Assembly: GCA_002352425.1 (NCBI GenBank)
Contig: DEIK01000047.1
Span: forward strand, 41,753 to 67,987
Length of the DNA: 26,235 bases
Source of the DNA: Rhodobacteraceae bacterium UBA2776
GTDB taxonomy: Bacteria; Pseudomonadota; Alphaproteobacteria; Rhodobacterales; Rhodobacteraceae
Direction of reading: 5' to 3'
Part shown: positions 21,039 to 26,235 of the stretch, piece by piece
How the letters are laid out: the number at the start of each line of letters is the position of its first letter
Numbering within the stretch: the stretch's first letter is position 1
Translations under genes and position numbers: made by a program
Notes under the pieces: generated by a model
The model's database searches: none
What the model was told of the DNA's origin: nothing
What the model saw: only the letters and a program-made list of their open reading frames with translations

Positions 21039-22286
21039 TTAGGCGCGCACCGTGCCATCACCGGTGACGATGTATTTGAAACTGGTCAACTGTTCAGCAC
21101 CAACCGGCCCACGGGCGTGCATTTTCCCCGTTGCAATGCCAATTTCAGCGCCCATGCCAAACTCGCCCCCATCCGCAAACTGGGTCGAAGCGTTATGCAT
21201 CAAGATCGCACTGTCTAACCGCTCAAAGAACCGCGCCACAACATGGGCATCCTCGGCCATGATCGCATCCGTGTGGTTTGATCCATGTTGCTGGATGTGC
21301 GCAATCGCTGCATCCACATCATCCACCAGTTTGGCGGCGATGATCATATCCAGAAATTCGTGGCCAAAATCATCCGCAGTGGCGACAACACTGCCCGTTA
21401 AGCCAGTCCCGGCCCGCACTTCGACACCCGCCGTCATCAGATCATCAATCAACTGCTGACCCAACTCTTGCGCGTCGCGATGGATCAGTAAACATTCCGC
21501 CGACCCACAAATCCCCGTGCGCCGTGTCTTGGCGTTCATCACCACTTTGCGGGTTTTTTCAACGTCAGCCGAGGCATCAACATAGATATGCACAATCCCT
21601 TCAAGATGGGCAAAAACCGGCACCCGCGCCTCGCGTTGGACCAACCCAACCAGCCCCTTGCCGCCCCGCGGCACAATAACGTCAATGCTGTCAGTCATGG
21701 TCAGCATCTCGGATACCGCCGCCCGATCACGGGTCGGCACCCGTTGGATTGCATCCGCTGGCAGCCCCGCCGCCGACAGCCCCTGAACCAAACAGGCATG
21801 GATCGCCCCCGAGGAATGGAAACTCTCGGAGCCACCGCGTAAAATCACCGCATTGCCGGCCTTTAGGCACAACGCGCCTGCGTCCGCCGTCACATTGGGG
21901 CGGCTCTCGTAAATCACGCCAATCACCCCCAAAGGCGTGCGCACCCGCTTGATGTGCAGCCCGGAGGGCATATCCCACTCGGTCATCACATCGCCAACCG
22001 GATCTTTTTGCGCGCCAACCGTGCGCAGCCCCTCGGCCATCGCCTTGATCCGGTCCTCATCCAACATCAAACGATCCAACATCGCCGGTGACAGCCCCTT
22101 GTCGCGGCCAAAATCCATGTCAAGCGCATTGGCCTTTAAAATCTCGGCGCGATTTGCCCAGATTGCATCGGCGGCGGCCATCAGGGCGTTTTGCTTGGCA
22201 GCGGCGCTGGCATGTCCGAGATCGGCGGCGGCCGCTTTGGCGCGGGTGCCAATGTCGGCCATCATAGCCTTGATTTCAGTGCTCAT
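21039..22286 (-). CDS. proA: Glutamate-5-semialdehyde dehydrogenase (gamma-glutamyl phosphate reductase)
   Basis: Second step of proline synthesis: NADPH-dependent reduction of glutamyl-5-phosphate. 415 residues, full length. Marks: RVRTPLGVIGVIYESRPNVT, then KAGNAVILRGGSE for cofactor binding, VPRGGKGL, and the catalytic Cys260 in RRTGICGSAE. The C-terminus GPVGAEQLTSFKYIVTGDGTVR is typical. The ATG at 22286 is chosen for its GGAGG about ten bases upstream and the family-like N-terminus; a start 36 bases earlier has no support. The gene follows proB by 44 bases on the same strand, so both proline enzymes are made together, presumably as the complex through which the unstable phosphate is channelled. 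Confidence 0.97.
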   Translation of the reverse strand: MSTEIKAMMADIGTRAKAAAADLGHASAAAKQNALMAAADAIWANRAEILKANALDMDFGRDKGLSPAMLDRLMLDEDRIKAMAEGLRTVGAQKDPVGDVMTEWDMPSGLHIKRVRTPLGVIGVIYESRPNVTADAGALCLKAGNAVILRGGSESFHSSGAIHACLVQGLSAAGLPADAIQRVPTRDRAAVSEMLTMTDSIDVIVPRGGKGLVGLVQREARVPVFAHLEGIVHIYVDASADVEKTRKVVMNAKTRRTGICGSAECLLIHRDAQELGQQLIDDLMTAGVEVRAGTGLTGSVVATADDFGHEFLDMIIAAKLVDDVDAAIAHIQQHGSNHTDAIMAEDAHVVARFFERLDSAILMHNASTQFADGGEFGMGAEIGIATGKMHARGPVGAEQLTSFKYIVTGDGTVRA

Positions 22287-22330
22287 AGTATTTTGCCTCC
22301 GGCGGGGATATTTTAGGAACAATGATAAGG

Positions 22331-23437
22331 TTACAGAACCATGTCGTCGCGGTGTATCAAGGTGGAGCGTGGTTTATACCCGAGGATTTCTTCGATAGCA
22401 CTCGAACGCAAGCCCTTGATATTAATCATTTCTTCGGCAGTATAACGTGACAAACCTGTGCCAAGCGGCGCATCATTTGGGCCAAGGATCGTCAGTGGAT
22501 CACCACGGCCAAATTCGCCCTCCACTGAGGTCACACCAGCGGGCAGTAAGGATTTACCATTCCGCAAGGCTTTGGCCGCGCCCGCGTCGATTGTGATGCT
22601 GCCCTTGGGTTTCATCGCGCCGATCCAGCGTTTTCGGGCCGTTTGCGGATCGTCTTGCGCGGCAAACCATGTGGCGTTTGCACCGTTGATCAACGCCGTT
22701 AAGGGGCGATCCGTAAAGCCATCGCAAATCGCCATCGCACAGCCCGCTGCCATCGCCGTTTTCGCCGCCATCAGCTTTGTTTTCATACCACCCTTGGACA
22801 GGCCCGAGCCAGCATCACCTGCACGCGCCTCGATTTCGGGAGTTACTTGCTTGATCAACTCATAGCGCACCGCATCCGCGTCCTGATTGGGATTTGCGCT
22901 GTAAAACCCGTCGACGTCCGAGAGCAAAATCAACTGATCCGCCCCCACCGTCACCGCGACCTGTGCGGCCAGACGGTCATTGTCGCCATAGCGAATTTCA
23001 TCCGTCGCGATGGTGTCATTTTCGTTCACAATCGGTACGACGCCTAGGCTGATCAGCTGATCCAGCGTGGCACGCGAATTCAAGTAACGGCGCCGGTTTG
23101 CGCTGTCTTCCAACGTCACCAGCACTTGGGCAGTGGTGATATCATGCAGCGCGAGCGCCTCTTCATACGCACGGGCAAGGCGGATTTGACCGACCGCAGC
23201 GGCAGCTTGGGATTGTTCCAACGCCAAATCGGTGTCCGGCAATCCAAGCACGCCACGCCCAAGCGCGATTGAGCCAGAGGACACAAGGACAACATCCGCA
23301 CCGCCGGATTTGAGAATCGCGACGTCCTGCGCAAGCGCATGCAACCAGTCGCTACGCAGCGCGCCCGTGTCACGGTCCACCAACAAGGCCGAACCGATTT
23401 TGACAACCACACGTTTGGCGGTGTTTACGGAGCCCAT
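22331..23437 (-). CDS. proB: Glutamate 5-kinase
   Basis: First step of proline synthesis: ATP-dependent phosphorylation of glutamate, normally inhibited by proline. 368 residues in two domains. The amino-acid kinase domain (about 7-260) has VVVKIGSALL (10-19), VSSGSIALG (52-60), VNENDT (137-142), YGDNDRLAA (150-158), LLSDVDGFY (171-179) and GSGLSKGGMKTK (210-221). The C-terminal PUA domain covers about 276-355. The start lies inside the end of obgE (13-base overlap) with GGAGG eight bases upstream within obgE, so translation is probably coupled to obgE. Confidence 0.98.
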   Translation of the reverse strand: MGSVNTAKRVVVKIGSALLVDRDTGALRSDWLHALAQDVAILKSGGADVVLVSSGSIALGRGVLGLPDTDLALEQSQAAAAVGQIRLARAYEEALALHDITTAQVLVTLEDSANRRRYLNSRATLDQLISLGVVPIVNENDTIATDEIRYGDNDRLAAQVAVTVGADQLILLSDVDGFYSANPNQDADAVRYELIKQVTPEIEARAGDAGSGLSKGGMKTKLMAAKTAMAAGCAMAICDGFTDRPLTALINGANATWFAAQDDPQTARKRWIGAMKPKGSITIDAGAAKALRNGKSLLPAGVTSVEGEFGRGDPLTILGPNDAPLGTGLSRYTAEEMINIKGLRSSAIEEILGYKPRSTLIHRDDMVL

Positions 23438-24477
23438 CCCTTGGCCTCCTCCTCACTCCCAGCCTGTTCGGCCTTGCGGGTGCGCAGACGGTCCTCGGTG
23501 ATTTCGGACCGCACAGCGCGCAGCACTTCAACCAGACCTTCACGGCTAACCCCAGACATCATCATGACAGGGCCACCCACGGCCCCGCTCAATTCGGCAA
23601 GCTTTTCAGCGCGTTCCTCGTCATCCAGCGCATCGACTTTGTTCAGTGCGGTAACGCGCGGTTTGTCCGCCAGATGGCCGCCATATTGTTCAAGTTCATT
23701 GATAATGACGCGATAATCTTCGGCCACATCCTCAGAGGTCGCGTCGACCAGATGCAGCAACACCGCACAGCGTTCAACATGGCCCAAGAACCGGTCGCCA
23801 ATGCCGCGCCCTTGCGACGCCCCTGCGATCAGGCCCGGAATGTCGGCCATCACGAATTCGGCGTTATCAACACCAACCACGCCCAAATTGGGGTGCAGGG
23901 TCGTAAAAGGATAATCGGCGATTTTCGGGCGCGCATTCGATGTCGCCGCCAAGAATGTGGATTTACCGGCGTTCGGCATGCCCAAAAGACCCGCATCCGC
24001 GATCAGTTTCAGGCGCAACCAAAGGGTGCGTTCAACCCCTTCAAGGCCAGGATTGGCGCGACGCGGCGCGCGGTTGGTGGGGGATTTGAAGTGCAGATTG
24101 CCAAAGCCGCCGTTGCCACCTTTGGCCAACAAAACGCGCTGGCCGACCTCGGTGATGTCAGCGATCACAGTCTCTTCGTCTTCGTCCAGAATTTCACACC
24201 CTACAGGCACCCGCAAGATGATGTCATCGCCATCAGCCCCAGTGCGTTGCGAGCCCATGCCCGCTTGGCCGCTTTTGGCAAAGAAATGCTGTTGATAGCG
24301 AAAATCAATCAACGTGTTCAGCCCGTCAACGGCCACCGCCCAAACGTCACCGCCACGGCCCCCGTCCCCGCCATTGGGACCGCCATATTCAATGTGCTTT
24401 TCACGCCGGAACGACACACAGCCACCACCGCCGCCACCAGAACGGATGTAAACTTTGGCGAGATCGAGGAATTTCAT
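23425..24477 (-). CDS. obgE: GTPase ObgE/CgtA
   Basis: Essential GTPase acting in large-subunit assembly and stress response. 350 residues. The glycine-rich Obg fold comes first (about 1-158: SGGGGGGCVSFRREK, NGGDGGRGGDVW, KGGNGGFGN), followed by the G domain: G1 GMPNAGKST (166-174), switch I with YPFTTLHPN (189-197), G3 in ADIPGLI, and G4 NKVDALD. A short basic and acidic tail (RKAEQAGSEEEAKG) closes it, without the extra OCT domain of some Gram-positive forms. It sits in the usual rplU-rpmA-obgE neighbourhood, overlaps proB by 13 bases, and is separated from the GNAT gene upstream by 83 bases. Confidence 0.98.
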   Translation of the reverse strand: MKFLDLAKVYIRSGGGGGGCVSFRREKHIEYGGPNGGDGGRGGDVWAVAVDGLNTLIDFRYQQHFFAKSGQAGMGSQRTGADGDDIILRVPVGCEILDEDEETVIADITEVGQRVLLAKGGNGGFGNLHFKSPTNRAPRRANPGLEGVERTLWLRLKLIADAGLLGMPNAGKSTFLAATSNARPKIADYPFTTLHPNLGVVGVDNAEFVMADIPGLIAGASQGRGIGDRFLGHVERCAVLLHLVDATSEDVAEDYRVIINELEQYGGHLADKPRVTALNKVDALDDEERAEKLAELSGAVGGPVMMMSGVSREGLVEVLRAVRSEITEDRLRTRKAEQAGSEEEAKGWAP

Positions 24478-24560
24478 GCGGATTGCGCCTTAATAATTTG
24501 GTTCACTTAGGCGATAGAGCAGAATGCGCAGGGTCTCAAGCCATATGATTGGCCCGCGCC

Positions 24561-25100
24561 CTACCCCATCTTTTTGATATAGGTCCATGTTTCGACGTTG
24601 GCCCCACGCGCCACCGAATGGGTTTCGGCGTCGCCGATGTATTCAAATCCAGCATTGGTCAGCACACGGGCCGAAGCCGGATTGTCCTGAAACACCTCGG
24701 CAAAGATCGTTTTGTTACCTTTGGGGTTGGCATTTAGCATGGCCGTGACAGCCTCGGACGCATAGCCCGTGTTCCAAAAGGCCGGTGCAATCCAGTAGCC
24801 GATTTCAGCCTGATCGCGCTCAATACAGGTCAGGCTAACAACGCCCAATAATTCAGCGTGGCCCTGAAGCGAGCCATCCAAAACCCAAACTTCTTCTGAG
24901 CGATCCTCCCCTGTGACACGGGCGATGAAGGCTTCGGTTGAGCCAGGCGGTAATGGGTGCGCGATATTGGTGGTTGAGCGCGCGATACGTTCATCGCTTG
25001 AGTAAAGCTCAAGCAAGCCCGCATCCGATTTGCGCAAAGGGCGCAAAGAAAAACGGCCGCAATCAATCACTTGCTGGTTGATAATGGTTTCAATTTTCAT
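24561..25100 (-). CDS. GNAT-family N-acetyltransferase (RimJ/RimL-like)
   Basis: A 179-residue acetyl-CoA-dependent transferase of the Acetyltransf_3 group. Marks in order: RFSLRPLRKSDA (16-27, the first strand and helix), EIGYWIAPAFWNTGYASEAV (99-118) with the acetyl-CoA loop W-N-T-G-Y-A, and NPASARVLTNAGFEYIG (140-156), the helix and strand close to the C-terminus. Relatives acetylate protein N-termini or small amines; the target is unknown. Its ATG overlaps the stop of a 44-residue small gene by four bases (ATGA), so its translation is coupled to that gene. A position beside rpmA and obgE is common in Rhodobacterales. Confidence 0.9.
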   Translation of the reverse strand: MKIETIINQQVIDCGRFSLRPLRKSDAGLLELYSSDERIARSTTNIAHPLPPGSTEAFIARVTGEDRSEEVWVLDGSLQGHAELLGVVSLTCIERDQAEIGYWIAPAFWNTGYASEAVTAMLNANPKGNKTIFAEVFQDNPASARVLTNAGFEYIGDAETHSVARGANVETWTYIKKMG

Positions 25101-25231
25101 ACCGCACCTCCGGTGTCTTCAACTTGAAGTAGATAGCTACTGGCCGACATTTCTACAAGGCGCAGACCCAAATCCGCACGTGAAACGTGACAATAGTTTT
25201 CTTCTGAACTGGCTACTGTTTGGATGGCCAT
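25097..25231 (-). CDS. Small protein of 44 residues coupled to the GNAT gene
   Basis: Starts with ATG at 25231, preceded by a perfect GGAGG five bases upstream, and ends in TGA at 25099-25097 overlapping the ATG of the GNAT gene (ATGA). The product begins MAIQTVASSEENYCHVS and ends with VEDTGGAV; it has a short helical stretch (ADLGLRLVEMSASSYLL), one cysteine (Cys14) and a net negative charge. No domain is recognised. The strong ribosome site and four-base overlap argue for a real gene; a pure leader peptide that drives translation of the GNAT gene is the alternative. It stands directly after the rpmA terminator, without space for its own promoter. Confidence 0.7.
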   Translation of the reverse strand: MAIQTVASSEENYCHVSRADLGLRLVEMSASSYLLQVEDTGGAV

Positions 25232-25252
25232 TCTAGCCTCCGTTTGGAAACG

Positions 25253-25281
25253 AAAAAGGGACCGGTGTTTCCACCGATCCC
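25253..25281 (-). terminator. Rho-independent terminator after rpmA
   Basis: On the minus strand, GGGATCGGTG (25281-25272) pairs with CACCGGTCCC (25267-25258) with one G-T pair, around a stable GAAA tetraloop, followed by TTTTT (25257-25253). It lies about 25 bases after the rpmA stop and only about 13 bases before the GGAGG of the next gene. Confidence 0.88.
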
Positions 25282-25306
25282 CAAATTTTAATTCATAAGG
25301 TTCGGC

Positions 25307-25576
25307 TTATTCAGCGGCCTCTGCTGTCGGGAGAACCGAAATAAATGTGCGGCGTTTAAGGCCTTTGTGGAAGGAGACATTACCTTCGACTTTGGCGAAA
25401 ATCGTGTGATCTTTGCCCATGCCCACACCTTCACCCGGCCACATCTTTGTACCGCGCTGGCGCAGAATGATGTTACCTGGGATCACGGCTTCGCCGCCGT
25501 ATTTTTTGACGCCAAGACGACGACCTGCGCTATCGCGACCGTTGCGGGATGAACCGCCTGCTTTTTTATGTGCCAT
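25307..25576 (-). CDS. rpmA: 50S ribosomal protein L27
   Basis: L27 reaches the peptidyl transferase centre with its N-terminal tail. The 89 residues are full length: MAHKKAGGSSRNGRDSAGRR, then LGVKKYGGEAVIPGNIILRQRGTK and GVGMGKDHTIFA, the classic L27 blocks. There is no N-terminal cleavage extension of the Firmicutes type. It follows rplU by 11 bases on the same strand and is followed by a strong terminator. Confidence 0.98.
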   Translation of the reverse strand: MAHKKAGGSSRNGRDSAGRRLGVKKYGGEAVIPGNIILRQRGTKMWPGEGVGMGKDHTIFAKVEGNVSFHKGLKRRTFISVLPTAEAAE

Positions 25577-25587
25577 TTTGTCTCTCC

Positions 25588-26235
25588 TTAGCCTTTAGCC
25601 AGTTTCTTGGCCTGTGCGACCCAGTCTTCACGGTCAATGCGACCTTTGAACGACAGTTTCTCGTCCATATCAGCAATATCGGCTTTAGACCAGCCTGCGA
25701 TCTGAGCGAATGATGTTACGCCAGCCTCAATCAGTTTTTTCTCGAGCGCGGGGCCAACACCGGACAGTTGCTTAAGATCGTCAGCACCGTCTGTTGCTTT
25801 GGCGGCAGCTTTTGGGGCTGCTTTCTTTGCAGCAGGCTTGGCCGCTGCTTTTTTGGCGGGTTTGGCTTCGGCTTCGGCCTTGGCTGGTTTGGCAGCTTTG
25901 GCTTTTGGCGCAGGCTTACCCTGCTCAGCACGCGCGGGCTTGTTGCTGGCTGGTTTCATAGCCGCGATTGCAGCGGCCGAAACAGATCCAGTGCCGATGG
26001 CTTCTTTAACGCCTGATTTGTCAGCGCCTTTTTCAAGGATCTCGGTGATCCGCACCAGTGTCAGCTTTTGACGGTGGCCTTTTGTGCGTTTGGAGCCGTG
26101 CTTACGACGACGTTTCACAAAATGGATCAGCTTTTCGCCTTTGATCTGGTCGATCACGTCCGCTTGGACGCCCGCACCAGCAACGGTGGGCGTGCCAACT
26201 TCGGCGCCAACCATAAGAATCTCGTTGAACTGGAC
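25588..26235 (-). CDS. rplU: 50S ribosomal protein L21 with helix-hairpin-helix extension (5' end outside window)
   Basis: The frame is open to the right edge, so the first roughly 30 residues of L21 are missing; the visible part starts with VQFNEILMVGAEVGTPTV. The L21 core continues through VIDQIKGEKLIHFVKRRRKHGSKRTKGHRQKLTLVRI, where the standard protein of about 103 residues ends soon after. Here some 140 residues follow: an Ala/Lys/Pro-rich low-complexity linker, then a compact domain of about 65 residues starting DDLKQLSGVGPALEKKL and ending QAKKLAKG, which has the L-x-G-V-G-P helix-hairpin-helix signature. Such extended L21 forms occur in Rhodobacterales. It is first in the unit with rpmA, 11 bases upstream. 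Confidence 0.96.
   Translation of the reverse strand, partial: VQFNEILMVGAEVGTPTVAGAGVQADVIDQIKGEKLIHFVKRRRKHGSKRTKGHRQKLTLVRITEILEKGADKSGVKEAIGTGSVSAAAIAAMKPASNKPARAEQGKPAPKAKAAKPAKAEAEAKPAKKAAAKPAAKKAAPKAAAKATDGADDLKQLSGVGPALEKKLIEAGVTSFAQIAGWSKADIADMDEKLSFKGRIDREDWVAQAKKLAKG

Overview
The window looks like a chromosomal segment of an alphaproteobacterium of the order Rhodobacterales (marine Roseobacter-type). The grounds are the olsB-olsA ornithine-lipid pair, a ChpT-type phosphotransferase of the CtrA relay, a DUF1127 protein, ribosomal protein S9 with a long N-terminal extension, L21 with an Ala/Lys-rich helix-hairpin-helix tail, and the order rplU-rpmA-small gene-GNAT-obgE-proB-proA. 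I see no tRNA, rRNA, CRISPR array, insertion sequence or phage gene. The species call is inference from gene content only.

Layout. 1-233: end of a DMT/EamA transporter. 285-3600 (+): a tight unit of an uncharacterised P-loop protein, MetA (with the acetyl-type residue Glu111), PPK2 and a TetR regulator. 3604-5322 (-): a methyltransferase and a sulfotransferase-like gene with more AT-rich sequence, inserted between the tetR end and rplM-rpsI (5393-6381, -). 6542-8341: a MocR-type regulator divergent from a DUF1127 gene, with repeated ATTGTA/TACAAT half-sites between them and a two-hairpin 3' end after DUF1127. 8370-9640: a PaaI-type thioesterase divergent from an enoyl-CoA hydratase-like protein that lacks both catalytic glutamates. 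9742-11103 (+): a periplasmic di-heme peroxidase (MauG/CcpA type), ending 1 bp from a convergent minus-strand operon, ctaA (heme A synthase), M32 carboxypeptidase and MFS transporter. 15301-15963 (-): an orphan secreted protein in an AT-rich patch flanked by two gene-free stretches.

16381-20935: a Kbp-like BON-LysM protein and TrmJ (both -), a degenerate ThiE-like protein (+), olsB-olsA (-), then a DUF3553 small protein divergent from chpT. 21039-26235 (-): proA, proB, obgE, a GNAT acetyltransferase, a 44-residue small protein, rpmA and rplU (its 5' end lies outside the window).

Most of the region is housekeeping: translation, respiration, proline and methionine synthesis, membrane lipids, cell-cycle control. 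The points most worth a second look are the 3' end of the DUF1127 transcript, the MocR operator palindromes, the P-loop protein coupled to metA, the 44-residue protein translationally coupled to a GNAT enzyme behind a terminator, and the enzymes whose catalytic residues differ from their family (MetA, the ECH-like protein, the ThiE-like protein). I found no clear-cut novel defence or mobile system.
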